From: Adineta steineri
Lineage: Eukaryota > Rotifera > Eurotatoria > Adinetida > Adinetidae
Length of the DNA: 64,000 nucleotides
Reading direction: 5' to 3'
Assembly: GCA_905250115.1 (NCBI GenBank)
Contig: CAJNOI010000207.1
Coordinates: 1 to 64,000 of the forward strand
The notes beneath the pieces are model-generated. The model searched no databases. It saw nothing but the letters and a program-made list of their open reading frames with translations, and was not told where the DNA came from. The position numbers and the translations under genes were made by a program. Below, piece by piece: positions 11,401 to 22,903 of the stretch (the first letter of the stretch is position 1; every line of letters starts with the position of its first letter).

Positions 11401-11594
11401 TAGGGTGGGTGTGGGCCTGGATAGGGGTGTCACTTTAACTTTAACTTTATTAGTTAAAGTGCTTAAAGTTTAAAGTTAGAACTTTAACTTTAACTGTTAA
11501 AGCAAAGTTAAAGTGACACCCCTAGGCCTGGATGTAGTCAAAAGACTACTTATCGTTACCCACACTCAGCACATCCACCCACACCCACCCATAA
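11401..11594. repeat. GT-rich hairpin element interrupted by a MITE
   Basis: Outer arms agggtgggtgtgggcctgga (11401-11420) and cacatccacccacacccacc (about 11570-11589) are near reverse complements. The 103-bp element at 11421-11523 has been inserted into the left arm. With the insertion and one duplicated octamer removed, the centre reads ggcctggatgtagtcaaaag, matching the copy at 8911-8972. Confidence 0.75.
11421..11523. mobile_element. hAT-like MITE, 103 bp, with 8-bp target-site duplication
   Basis: The ends are inverted: the left begins TAGGGGTGTCACTTTAACTT and the right end is its reverse complement over 21 bp (…aaagttaaagtgacacccct a). Both sides are flanked by the same octamer, ggcctgga (11413-11420 and 11524-11531). 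An 8-bp duplication together with T/CAGGGGTG-type ends is the hallmark of hAT superfamily elements. The interior is made of short ctttaa/ttaaag repeats and can fold completely. No coding capacity, so it would need a transposase supplied elsewhere. Confidence 0.85.
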
Positions 11595-11697
11595 GAGAGA
11601 ATATATCTGTAAAATTAATATTAGAATAAAACTTTTTATTGAATGAATGTGAATGTGATGGAGTTAGTTTTTATAAAGTTTAGTAGAACTATTAAAT

Positions 11698-13347
11698 TTA
11701 ATCTATTTTTTGCTTTTGTGTTCGTTTGCAACATCTTTTAAATAAATACACTACGATCAACATCGGTAGAATGATATAGATAATCATTAAATCAATCATA
11801 TATCGTTGATAGAATTGTAGAGTACTTCGAAATGGTGCATATCGACTTAAATCACCCTTCAAACTGACAAACAATTCAATTTCTTTCACTGCTTGTGTTA
11901 CTCCACCAGCATGTTTCATTTCAAGTGACATAATTCGAACAATTTCTTCATATGTTACATTTCTCCACATCGTCTTCAGTTTAGTTGTTACATCTGTAGT
12001 TGTAAATGTGTATTCATGATATGCAACTGGATTTTGAAAAGATCTTAATATTGATGGTCGTTGAAATAAAGATTCTCCAGCACCAGAATGTTCGATTGCA
12101 ATAGCGTTTGCAAATTGATCTAGACACAATGGTAAACACAAAATAGGTTTTTGATAAAATAATGCTTCAACGATAGAACCCATTCCACAATGACTAATAA
12201 AAAGATGAACAGAATTTTGTTGTAGAATCCATTTTTGTTGAATAAATTGATTCTCAATTCGAACTCTTTGTTTATCCATTAAGATATTACGATAGTTTTC
12301 ATTGGTGATTTTAGTAAGCACAGTTTCATAATATTCAGCGTTTGTATTACGAAAAGCCAATAGAATTGAACTACAATCTGTTTGAAGAAGAAACTCTGCA
12401 AGACCATAAATTAAACTTTTCATTCGATCTAAATTAACTGTTGAAACGCTACCAAATGCTACATAGATAATAGATTTTTCAGGTTTTGATTCGATCCATT
12501 TAGTCAGGTCATTGTCTGCATTCTTAATCGAAGATTCATCGATAAATGCACCAAGATATTTCGAAGAATGGGATAAATCTGATGGTAGATAGAGTGTCGG
12601 AGGAATACTATACAATGTTAAGCATTTCGATTTTGTTAACAAGATATTTTTCCATGTAAAAGTGTCGTAAAATGGTCCGGGAACTTGTGGTAACGATTGT
12701 ATTAACGTTGACAATAAGCTGATTAATTTTGTAAAGACCGACGCGATCATACGTATAGTAAAGGCAATATTGTATATACGATATTTAAATGTCGATAATT
12801 GCTCTCCTGACAATAAAGAGTAACTATATGGTAGATTAACATCAAACATATTTGGATCTTTTTCTGCTAGTTGCATTACACATGGGATGTTTGCATCGTT
12901 GCAAAGTGCATGCATGCCTACGGTTAATGTAGTACCAACAATAACATCATATTGCTCTTCCATTACTAGATGTACTGTCTTGTTCATTAATCCACTTATA
13001 CTATCACTTACTTCTGTTATCACATAAGCAAAATTATCAAAAGATGAATGATTTATTGCATAGTTAACAAACTCTTGCATCTTTTTCGTATGCATATCTA
13101 ATGTATCCATTGAATTATTCAAATAAATAAGACGAAGTGATGATATATTTGGATGTGATTCTACATTGATATAAGGTTGAGCTTGAGCTTCAGTCACAAA
13201 TGTTACATTATGATTGTGCATTCCTTTTGCTAATTCAAACAGTGGAATTACATGACCAGCTGCACCAATACTAACTATTAATACATTCAAACTAAACGTT
13301 CCAGAAAGGAATGTTAGAATAAAAAGCAATGTTGTAATAACAACCAT
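11698..13347 (-). CDS. UDP-glycosyltransferase, family GT1 (UGT-like)
   Basis: 549 aa from the ATG at 13347; the frame is open to 13419 but only through a GTG. Transfers a sugar from a UDP-sugar to small lipophilic acceptors, typically in the ER lumen, for detoxification or hormone inactivation. The N-terminus is a signal peptide (VVITTLLFILTFLSG) followed by SIGAAGHVIPL, where His32 matches the catalytic base of GT1 enzymes. IIYVAFGSVST opens the C-terminal Rossmann half. The sugar-nucleotide signature lies at about residues 381-415: HLFISHCGMGS, then KPILCLPLCLDQFANA. A C-terminal transmembrane helix (IDLMIIYIILPMLIVVYLF) and a basic tail KRCCKRTQK give the usual type I ER anchor. Intronless, length normal for the family. 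Acceptor unknown. Confidence 0.92.
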   Translation of the reverse strand: MVVITTLLFILTFLSGTFSLNVLIVSIGAAGHVIPLFELAKGMHNHNVTFVTEAQAQPYINVESHPNISSLRLIYLNNSMDTLDMHTKKMQEFVNYAINHSSFDNFAYVITEVSDSISGLMNKTVHLVMEEQYDVIVGTTLTVGMHALCNDANIPCVMQLAEKDPNMFDVNLPYSYSLLSGEQLSTFKYRIYNIAFTIRMIASVFTKLISLLSTLIQSLPQVPGPFYDTFTWKNILLTKSKCLTLYSIPPTLYLPSDLSHSSKYLGAFIDESSIKNADNDLTKWIESKPEKSIIYVAFGSVSTVNLDRMKSLIYGLAEFLLQTDCSSILLAFRNTNAEYYETVLTKITNENYRNILMDKQRVRIENQFIQQKWILQQNSVHLFISHCGMGSIVEALFYQKPILCLPLCLDQFANAIAIEHSGAGESLFQRPSILRSFQNPVAYHEYTFTTTDVTTKLKTMWRNVTYEEIVRIMSLEMKHAGGVTQAVKEIELFVSLKGDLSRYAPFRSTLQFYQRYMIDLMIIYIILPMLIVVYLFKRCCKRTQKQKID

Positions 13348-14436
13348 TATCAGATGTAAAAAAACAAGAATACAACATTCAAGTAAAAATATATGGCTTA
13401 TTCTTATCAATGGTTTCACCTTTGGACCATAATCAAACCAAACCAGTGATGGGTCGAAATATATTCGAATATAAAGAAATGCTGGATACTATATATGCGT
13501 AAGAAGGAAAGAAAGAAAATTTTCGTTTTGTTATTATCGTTTGTTCTTTTCTATGTTTGCAAGCATATTCGAATATCGCAAAAGTATGTCGCCTTTCTGT
13601 TGCTAGAAAAAAGTTCTCTTTCTCTTAGCGAAGGACGCCATAATCCAATATAAATAAGAATTTTTATATATTATTTTAATCATAGAGTAATCAAGAAAAT
13701 AAACTATCACAGTGACAGCTACAAACTTGTGTTACCGCTGGCCATCCATATTTTACCTCGCTTAAAATAATAGTAACTGTTCAAGAACTTCATTCAATTC
13801 AATTGTGATGATAACTAGATCGAAACTAACATTAATTCTATGGTTTTCATATTAAAAAAGGTATTGTTTTTTATTTGCTTCTTTTCAGCTGGGTATTCAG
13901 TATTATCTTTCGAAAATAACACAACAGTATTACCTTCTTCAATTACCAACACTCCTAGACGAACAGTCAAAGCGAAGGGCATTGTAGTATAGAGATATTT
14001 CAAATTCGTAGATAAATCTTTTGACGCTGAATGTATTTTATGTTTATATATTGTTCCTCGTACATCAACATCAACTTCAAATCTTTTGCATCATATTCAA
14101 ACTGGTTCAGTAGAATAAATTTATATATTTTAATGTGTTTTTTTCATCTCATTTCTTTATTCGTTAATGTTTGAGAATATATTAAGAAATATTAATCTGC
14201 GTATGAAGAACATCTATACAAATTAATAGCAAAGACTAAAAATATTATTTATTATACTAAAAATGAAAGATTATTCATACTTTTATTTAAAAGCCTATGA
14301 AATTCATTCCTTCAATATTATGCACTGATTGCGCTAATGAATAGTTTAATGTTTTAGGAAACATCAGTGCACGAATAACAGCAGTAAAGGATAAACTACC
14401 ATATCAAAGTATTGAAAGATGATTTCATAAACATAG
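13348..14436. other. Upstream region of the glycosyltransferase
   Basis: Apart from the small open frame at 13840-13992 no gene is recognisable. An exon-like piece at about 14354-14409 (…ttttag, then NISARITAVKDKLPYQSIER in frame to a TGA) is suggestive but isolated. Confidence 0.35.
13840..13992 (+). CDS. Possible small secreted peptide, 50 aa
   Basis: Short frame ATG 13840 to TAG 13990-13992. It begins MVFILKKVLFFICFFSAGYS, a textbook signal peptide with a basic n-region, hydrophobic core and small residues before the cleavage site. A 30-residue polar remainder follows, with an N-glycosylation sequon (NNT) and a dibasic RR that could be a prohormone-convertase site (TNTPRRTVKAKG). There is no homology I can name. 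It lies head to head with the glycosyltransferase gene, about 490 bp from its start. It could be a chance frame: hydrophobic starts are common in T-rich DNA, and a cryptic intron (gtattg…ttttcag) lies inside it. Confidence 0.35.
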   Translation: MVFILKKVLFFICFFSAGYSVLSFENNTTVLPSSITNTPRRTVKAKGIVV

Positions 14437-14510
14437 GACGATGTGAATGTCGGTATGAGCGTTCATTTAACTTCTGCTATACATTCATGTATATTCACAC
14501 CCACACCCAT
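14437..14510. repeat. GT-rich hairpin element
   Basis: Left gatgtgaatgtcggtatg and right catgtatattcacacccacaccc form an imperfect palindrome of the same family; the right arm reverse-complemented reads gggtgtgggtgtgaata. Confidence 0.55.
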
Positions 14511-14572
14511 TTACGACTTTGTCAGCTGTTCAATCGTCTGATAACTGATAGATTTTACTTAGAAAATATAAA

Positions 14573-14622
14573 TGCGAATATGGATGCGACTTGAATCTTT
14601 ATCTCATAATCACATCTACATT
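14573..14622. repeat. GT-rich hairpin element at the left edge of duplication A
   Basis: gaatatggatgcgacttgaat and tcataatcacatctac form a degenerate palindrome, aligned with the copy at 42148-42210. Confidence 0.5.
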
Positions 14623-15873
14623 GTGCTTTATATTTATAAGTTATTCTCTTATTCCTACGTCGCCTTTTCTGTTTCTTTCATTCTTTTTTTTTAATTTTCT
14701 TTTTCTTTTAAAAAGTGTCTTTCACTCCTTTTCTAAATTCATTTTTTCTTATCATTTATTGTGCTTCGAAATGTAATGAAAAGTCTTGAAGAGTATTTTA
14801 TATTCAAAACAAATAACACGAAACATATTAGTAAAATTAACTCAAACACTCATTTATATTTAAACGAACAATAATTAAACATTTGTTTTCGAATACAATC
14901 GATTGTGGAAAAGCAAAAGTTGAAAATAGCTGACAGCATTTGTCATCTTTTTTTAAAAGATACGTAGATACGTTTTGAATACAAATAAAATTTCACTTCC
15001 ATTCATAATGAATGCTAATAAATATAAGAGCAACATAAAACAGGATTGAAAATGAAAGAGAAATGATGTTGCAGGTGTCTGTTTAATGTATAGAGGATGA
15101 GAAGAAAATTCCATGAAATACAACAGCTACAAACTTTAACAAAAGTGGTTTGCCTGATTTTGATGAATAAACAAAGTCACTTTCATATAATAATAAAATA
15201 AAATAGACAGTTTATTTTCAACCTTAAATTTATCTAGTTTTTGCATTTAGATATATATATATCAAAATGATCAAACTAGAATCAATTATCACAAAAGATA
15301 TACACACTTATGTGCTGTTTTTATGGATTGTGTAGACATAACTTCTTCTATTGTTGTATCAGAATCATATGAAAATAGAACTGGTGTTTAAATTGTTGTT
15401 ATTGTTATTGTTGTCATTACCTACGTTTATTACATGTAAAATAAATTTGAAAAGTCTTTTTTTTACTTTCTCTGATATTCTAAATATGATGAAGTAATTT
15501 CTTGACTGTCAAATTTTTTTCTTCTCTTTCATTTTAAAAAGAGCCCAACTATTTATTTTCTTGTCGACTACAAATATCAACGATGAAAACCATCTCAATT
15601 ATACAAATTGTTATAGGAAACTAAAAGAATAGCATTCTTTTTACTCTTCAGGGAATGTATTTTTTTTGCCGTTGTCACATCTCTTGACTTGATAAAGTAT
15701 AGTGTAGTTATGAATGAGCTTTTTCTTTTTGAAAATATTCCATTTTAAACGTATGCCGTTTCTTTTTCTGCTGATTAAATATTAAACTACAGAATGTTGA
15801 AGAGAAAAATATAGTGATAGAAGCTATTCCGACAGTTGTCAGAATATTTTAGAGAGTAAAACAACAAAAAAAT

Positions 15874-18821
15874 ATGAGGTGGGCAATTGTTATTCTATTG
15901 TTGTTTTCTGTTGGTAATTGTGTTAGAGTTGGTAAAATACAGAATTATATGATGATTGGTATTATGAATAATTCTTTATTTGATCTAACAGAAGAGCAAT
16001 GTATATGTGAAATGGTAAAATTGAATGGATTTGTTTCTGCTTTAAATTATTTTGCGACAAATGAAACTTGTCAATTATTTAGTTTTAATAGTAGTTCGAT
16101 TTTAATAGCATTTAATTTAAACTCTTCATTTCTATTTATTAATCAATCAGCAATATCCATAACAGCGATTTCAACAAACAGTAAGTTTTATTCTAGATCC
16201 TAGTAGTTGACTATTACATTTTTAAGCACTATGGGCGCCGACTGAATTACTCCGTCTTACTCTATTGTGTTTGCTAGTACCTGTCTTTTATTTTTAAATT
16301 TAGTATATATAGCGAGAAAGACTAGAATGCGCTGCTTTTTTTGTATATTTACATTGAACATTAAAGAATCTAGGCGAAGAGTAACTGCAATATTGACCCA
16401 AACACTCACACTTACCCTGAATAACGATGCAATATTTATAGGTAGTTCCGATATGAAAATCTGTTTTGGCCACTGTATATTAAAGCTAATGGTGGATAGA
16501 ATGTGAAGAAGTTTTTTATTTATTGTATATTTAGATACGTCGACGTCAGCGCCTAATTCAATGTAAGATGCAATAATGTTTAGATGAGTATTAATGAGTT
16601 TCTTTTTTAAATTTAGCTCAAGCAGTTCGCAACTGTCAACGGTGACCTCCTCGACGTCGTCAACTTCAATCTCCTCAACAACATCAAGCTCGACTTCATC
16701 AACCTCAACCACCTCAAGTTCGACCTCGTCACCTTCAACCACCACAACATCGTCCACCTCTACCTCCTCGACGTCGTCAACTTCAATCTCCTCAACGACC
16801 TCAAGCTCAATCACGTCAACAACATCAAGCTCGANNNNNNNNNNCGTCCACCTCTACCTCATCGACATCATCAAGCTCAACCTCCTCAACGTCATCAAGC
16901 TCAACCTCCTCGACATCAACGAGCTCAACTTCTACAACATCTACGACGACAACAACAACTACCACCAGTAAGAAATAGAGAGAGAGATTAATGTTCTTTT
17001 ATTTACCTCAACTTTTCTGTGTCTTCATCATTAGCCGTCGGCTGCTCAGTTTCAGGTGCAATAACTCATGCTCCAGGTGGTCAGGGTGGCGAATCTGTTC
17101 TCTACACATTTGATAATACAACAAATGATTATTACGGTAATTATAATGCCGTTCCAGTCAACAATCCAAAATATGTTTCTCCGGGATACAACGGAAGAGG
17201 ATATGCTATACGACTCCTTTCAAATAAATCACAGTATCTGACAATTGCTAATTATATGGATTTCTATAACACAAGTTTGACTGTTGAAGCATGGATCTAT
17301 CCTTTGGCAGTCTTTATAAGTACAACATCATATGTTGATATGATTATCTATGCTCAAACACATAGTTCAGAACTATATCAGTATATGTGGATGATGTTAA
17401 GAAATGGAAGAAACTACGGTGCTTTTTATGCCGATGATACTTGGGGTGGTACTACGTTTCAAGTGAATCAATGGCAACATATAGCATTCACATATGATTA
17501 TGCAACGACAACACAAGTTGTTTATATCAATGGAGTTGTAGGTAATGAATAACTGCCTCAGTAAAGGTCGAAAAATATTTGTATCATAGGCAGCCATAGT
17601 TAAAGCTGAGAATTATTATAATTGTCATTCAGCTCTGTATACAATCTGTCATTATCCAATACAGCCCATTCCACCTTGACTTAGAGATATGTTCTCTGTA
17701 TCTCATTTAGCTCCTACAGTCAGTAAAGCCCTTGACTTGACTTATAAGTTATGAATATGCCACAAAATTATCTGTTTGACTTTCTTCATACTTAAATGTC
17801 AATTATTTTTGAGATTGTCTTAGGTACTAGAATTATCATTTTTATTTCAACTCGAGTTACACAATTCATGAAAATGGTAGACTGAAACGCTTTGAAACCA
17901 TATGGTTGGTAAAAACGAGATTTCTGAAATATTTCAACAATAGATATGAATATTGATTATTCCATTTAAGAATATATCACATGTACTTTTTTCATTTTAC
18001 TAGATGGTACAAATACACTAGCACCACCATGTTTAATCACATCTGGAATACAGACAATTGGCTCATATCCATCGGGTAATAGTGGTGGCTTTTTCAATGG
18101 CTATATTGATCAATTGGAAATTCTTTTCAACAGAGCAAAAACATCAGCTGAAATTTTAGATGATGCAACATTAGTTGGATACTATTCAATGGATTGTCTA
18201 AGTTATCCAGCTTCGGATAGTGGGCCTAATCAAATTACGGGTGTAGCAGTTGGATTGACGAGTGGTGATGGTGGACGTGTTGGACAATCTTATTTATTTA
18301 ATACGACTTCAAGTTATTTTCAGATAACAGGATTAGTTTTATTAGGACAACCATACAGTCCATTTTCATTTGCAATGTGGGTAAGACCTATACTCTCCGT
18401 TACCAGTGGTGGTATAATTCTACATGTCTCTAGCAATGCCAACGGCACTGGTTGGTGTATTCCGTTCATTGGTTTAAGTTCACAAGGACAGTTACTCGCA
18501 CTTGGATATAATGGAAATAGTACAGTTCAGGTTACCGGACCTGTTCTTGTAGTTGGTCAATGGGTTCATATCGTTGAAACTTATAGTCCACTTAATGGAA
18601 TACGTTTATATATTAATGGAATTTTGTATGGACAAAATGATGCGTTTGTCTATGCAGCATTTGGTGCACCAATGACCGCCACTCTTGGACAGCCATTGAA
18701 AGGAACTGGCTGTGTTCATGGTGGAGTTCAAATTGGTAATTATCGAGGAGAAATCGATGAATTTTATATTTATAGTAGAGAATTATCGCCGATGGATATA
18801 ACAACTTTGGCGAATCCATAG
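15874..18821 (+). CDS. Secreted protein with Ser/Thr stalk and two LamG_3 domains (copy A)
   Basis: Five exons: 15874-16180, 16535-16562 (28 nt), 16617-16967, 17035-17541 and 18004-18821; all borders are GT-AG. The product starts with a signal peptide (RWAIVILLLFSVGNC). A ~85-residue Cys-containing module follows (EEQCICEMVKLNGF, NETCQLFSF), similar in style to PAN/apple modules. Then comes a mucin-like stretch of Ser and Thr. Two concanavalin-A-like LamG_3 domains complete it: one starting GESVLYTFDN with LTVEAWIYP, WQHIAFTYD and VYINGV, the second starting VGYYSMD with FSFAMWVRP, WVHIVETYS and RLYINGIL and closing with IDEFYIYSREL. These folds bind glycans or matrix. A run of 10 N at 16835-16844 sits inside the stalk and its length breaks the frame artificially. 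Probably an extracellular adhesion or recognition protein. Confidence 0.85.
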
Positions 18822-19952
18822 AATGTGGTTCGTTTATTATAACTGTACCGAACGTAAAAGACATTATTATGCATATATTTAACTTTAAACATTGACTATT
18901 TTTCAAAATAGAAGACAATATATCATGCTCATTTACTCGTTCTATTGATTCATATACATATGATCGGAATTCTTGAGTCATCTGTATATGATCAAGCTTT
19001 CTTGCTTGCATGCTCGCTTCTTGATCCTCCCAATATATTTGCTTTGATGTGTGTATGTTTCATCATTTCGTCTTGCCTTTATTGTTCATTCACATTCGCT
19101 TTTAATAAATAAATAATCTTCACATAAAAATAAAATGGAACCAAGCATAAGGATGTGAGTGTGGTTTGGTATATATTTGAAGAATTTGGGATATATCGTC
19201 CGTCTCTCCTCGACAGAAAATTATTCAATAAATGTTTATACGCTATGAAATGACTACATATCTGATATTCTTGAATATCAGAGTAATCTTACGTATGATT
19301 ATTTTCACTCGTCATACACATCGTCGAAATTCTAATGCAATCTATATTTTGAGTAGCATATTATATGATTTGATTAGTTTAAATATTGATGTTATCCCGA
19401 ACATTTACTCATTAGGGTGGGTGTGGGCCTTGCTCTTAACTAACACTCACACCCTTAAGATGCATTAATAATAAAATTAAAATAAATTCAGAAAAAATAT
19501 ATTATCACAAGAGGAAGGAAGTAATATTTATGTTTAGATGCTGGAATGAATATTATTAAAAATTAATTATACAACCAAGATAATAAGAGAACATGTATTC
19601 GATTCAATTCTTATCACGAATGTTTTTTATAGATTCATTAGACATATAAAGTGCAAGTTTTTTTAAAAATACATCATTAGGTACCTGTTATTATAATATG
19701 ACATTGCTTTTTATATGATTATAACTAATTCAAGGCATTCACGCAGAAATTTTTTCTATTTTCCACGTATTTGCTACAGATTAGATATAACTATCTAACA
19801 ATAGTATTCAGTAGAACCAACAATAAAAGAAAAATAGTTTCTAAGATGTAACTTTTATTGCAATATATTACTGGACATAACAACAATAACAAATATTTAT
19901 TTCCCACAATCAACTCTTGTGCACACGATAATAAAGATCATCACTTCGATAT
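18822..19952. other. Intergenic with hairpin elements
   Basis: 3' flank of the LamG gene up to about 19150, then AT-rich DNA. It contains hairpin-family sequence at 19147-19172 and 19411-19464. No gene seen. Confidence 0.5.
19411..19464. repeat. GT-rich hairpin element
   Basis: agggtgggtgtgggccttgc, then tcttaactaacactcacacccttaagatg. The sequence gtgtggg.cttgctctta is shared with the copy at 22801-22850, so the two are homologous along their length. Confidence 0.7.
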
Positions 19953-21030
19953 TCATTTCATGAAAACAACATCAATAGAGTCTCTGCTTGTTTTTATTCT
20001 TGTAAGTTGAATATCACCGATTATTTCAGTATTTGGTACAATTTGATTATTACCTCGTTTGTTCATCCATTGTTGGCATTGCTTTATACAAACATTTGAA
20101 ATTACGAAAATGAGTTGTTGTCGAAATCGTTGTGAAACACAAGAATAGATATAGAAAGAACCCTATATTATTTCAAAAATAAACATGATTTCTATTTTTT
20201 TTACAAATAAAAATACTTACAGCAAAACTTGAATAAAGAATTAAAACTAAGATAGTATAGATAAGATTATTACGTGCTATTTGTACTGGATCATCAGTAG
20301 TTTGATTAAGTGAATAAATAAAATAAATAATAGAAGGTAATGTAGTGATTGTAACAAATACAACATGAACAAGTGTCATTGTTGTCAATTGTCGATCTCG
20401 ACTCAAACGTACAATATTTATTTGTCGACTAATTAATGTACGCGCATTATAGAAAGCTAATAGAGAAAATGTAATCATTGTAGTTAGAGGTAGAACTCCA
20501 TAAAGTATTGGAAAATGAAAACGAGTTACATACATTGCAAAATTTGAATTAATGATCATACATATGCCTAAAGGTGCATCGTAATAAATGAGAAAACAAA
20601 TACAATATAGACCCCAAAAAATTCCAGTATTAAATATACAACGTTGAGCAAATCGTAAATTACTGAAACGTCTATAGTGACTCATGGATAAGAATTGATC
20701 AATTGTTGCTAAACATACATATGTCATTGATACCAAAAGACACCATACAGCCATATATACTTGTATTTTACAAACCCATGATGTTCTTTTAATATCAGTG
20801 GAAAAACCTTCACTTAGAATACGTACAAACAATGCTATTACCAATTGAATGATATTAACCACTGAAACAGCAGTTAGATAAAATGCACAAGTTGTTTCTC
20901 GAAATGTTTTGAGTGTTGTAAAAATTATAATATTAAATATTCCACCAATAACACCTAAGATCATGATTGACAAACCAAAATAGATATTAACTTGTTTTGT
21001 TGCAAAAATCAATATATCTTGAGTTGACAT
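19953..21030 (-). CDS. Rhodopsin-like GPCR with DQF motif (GPCR 3)
   Basis: Two exons, 20221-21030 and 19953-20162, with a 58-nt phase-0 intron; 339 aa. Starts MSTQDILIFATKQVN, then TM1 with GVIGGIFNIIIF. The end of TM3 is LATIDQFLSM, so Arg of the DRY switch is Gln. TM7 spans the intron: SSFA, then GSFYIYSCVSQRFRQQL, so NPxxY is replaced by FYIYS. The cytoplasmic tail is about 55 residues and ends DSIDVVFMK. The intron lies at the same place and phase as in GPCR 2 (4791) and GPCR 4 (21581). Ligand unknown. Confidence 0.88.
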
Positions 21031-21498
21031 TATTTTGACTAATTGTGAAATAAAATTTTATTTTTTTAAATATTAACTGATATAGATCTGAAACAATAAA
21101 AAAAATTATTTTATATGAATGTACGTTAAGTTAAGTAGATATAAACGCTTTGCCACTCTCTCATGATTTACCATTAATGAGTTTATGCGTATAAGATAAT
21201 TGACTTTATGATTAAAAAATAAAAAAGAGATTGCGAACATAGAATTATAAACTCTCTTATATTTTACATTGCCATCTAATTTCATTTTCTTCTTTTCTAT
21301 TATCATAATTCTTTATCAACTACTGAGAATCATTAATTAGCTCAAAGAAAAAACATGCAATAAATAAATTAATTAGTAGAACATAGATTATTATAGACAA
21401 TAGACTCATTGCCTGTTATTAAAGTACTTTTTACAACAAACGTGCTAATTTTTGTAATGTCAAAAAAACGTCCATTATTGTGCGTAGATATGTTCGTG

Positions 21499-21550
21499 CT
21501 TGAATATATGTAAATATTCATAAATAACATCCAGACCCACTCTTAGGATG
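21499..21550. repeat. Degenerate hairpin element
   Basis: cttgaatatatg … catccagacccactcttaggatg resembles a worn right arm of the family. It lies just past the stop codon of GPCR 4. Confidence 0.35.
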
Positions 21551-21580
21551 ATTAATGTATATAAAGTATGATAACAATTT

Positions 21581-22630
21581 TTATGCAAGTTCCAGATCTG
21601 TACGGAATGCTTCTGCATTTTCTGGATTAATTTGATTATTATTTAAGTGAAACAAGTATTTCAATCGCTGCCAACATTTCTTAACCAAAAGAAATCTCAC
21701 TTGACGACGAAAACGTGATGATAATATTAGAAAAATATAGAAACTTGCCTATGAAAAATAAATATATTACAAATGTGAATTAAATTTTAAAAAAAATGAT
21801 TTTACCGAAAAATGTATATTGATTAAAGAGAGAAAGACTGATTGAATTAATCGTGCAATCGCATATTGCATAGACTGATTTTGTGAAACGGGAAACTTAG
21901 TAATATAAATACGATATATAGTAAATGGTGACATGAAACAAGCGGCGATGACAGCACGTATAAGAACCATTGCTGTCAATTGTTGATCTAATCGACGACG
22001 AGCAATTGGTATTTGTCGACGAACTATACGGCGAACATTGTGAAAAGCTAATAAACTAAATAATGATGTAATTATAATAGGTAAAAGACCACCTAAAACT
22101 GGATAGAAAAAGGATGATATATACTGTTGCCATATTGGATTTGATATAACACATCCAAGTGATCCTTGAATATCGTAAAAACAACCAGAAAGAATACCAT
22201 GAGCTATCCAAATACAAATCGATATAAAGGTAATATATCGAGCTAATTTTATTGTACACATTTGTCTCAAACGGAATTGATGATTTGTTGAAAAGAATTG
22301 ATCAATAGCAATAAGACATAGTGTATAATAAGAAGTGAGAACAAGTATCTGTGATAACATGTATCTAAATTTGCACCAGCCGAGAGATCGTTGTGTTGCA
22401 TCATCACCATATGTTAATGTTAAAATTGTTACACTAATAGTTTGAAATTGATAAATAAAGTTGTTAATCGATTCAACGGTTAAATAGAAAGCAGTTCGGT
22501 TATCTCGAAAGAGTCTTAGTTGAGTAAAAACAAGAATATTGAGAATATTACCAATAAATCCGAAAGTAAATAGAATACAACCACTATAGAGTGAATATTG
22601 TTTGGCGAGCTTAAGAATATCTGTAGACAT
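21581..22630 (-). CDS. Rhodopsin-like GPCR with DQF motif (GPCR 4)
   Basis: Two exons, 21806-22630 and 21581-21748, joined over a 57-nt phase-0 intron; 330 aa. The start is the ATG at 22630 (MSTDILKLAKQYS, like MSTQDIL of GPCR 3). The frame extends upstream to 22867, but that part includes the hairpin element and is unlikely to be coding. TM1 has GFIGNILNILVF. The end of TM3 is LIAIDQFFST, with Gln instead of Arg. ICL3/TM6 reads RRRLDQQLTAMVLI, close to RRELDKQLTVMTLV of GPCR 2. TM7 continues after the intron as ASFYIFLILSSRFRRQV. It is a tandem neighbour of GPCR 3 on the same strand, 551 bp away, so local duplication is likely. Confidence 0.88.
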
Positions 22631-22800
22631 TGATAATGACAAGGAAAAAATAATTAATGCGACGTGAAGCAAAGTATTTATATAGTTCTTCGCTAGTTTT
22701 CTTTCTTTATTTTTTCCTTTTTTCATGCCTTCTCGACGTATGCATTCAAAGTGGTAATTTTGTACCGCGCTGATCTCAACAATGGAACATCGGAAAATAT

Positions 22801-22850
22801 TCGTGGGTGTGGGTCTTGCTCTTATCTCACATCCACACTCAAGATGGTGG
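22801..22850. repeat. GT-rich hairpin element
   Basis: tcgtgggtgtgggtcttgct, cttatctcacatccacactcaagatgg. One of the best-preserved copies; lies between GPCR 4 and the small membrane protein gene. Confidence 0.7.
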
Positions 22851-22903
22851 TACGAAACATAGTTCATTCGAACAAAATACTATTGATTACAGTTCTGTTG
22901 TGA

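Larger units (their letters stand above)
14573..19150 (+). repeat. Segmental duplication, copy A (partner 42148-46765)
   Basis: About 4.6 kb that realigns in the same orientation with 42148-46765, including introns, 5' and 3' flanks and the whole LamG gene. The pair differs by scattered substitutions and a few indels. One is a stretch of about 115-145 bp around 14795-14935 that copy B lacks; another is in the Ser/Thr coding repeat. Both outer edges of this copy lie in or beside GT-rich hairpin sequence (14573-14622 and 19147-19172). Confidence 0.92.

Noticed and set aside
16257..16814. Minus-strand frame of 185 aa rich in Val, Glu and Asp
   Set aside because: It is the antisense of the Ser/Thr stalk repeat. 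The same shadow appears at 43905-44609 in the paralogue, and the plus-strand exons are supported by splice sites.
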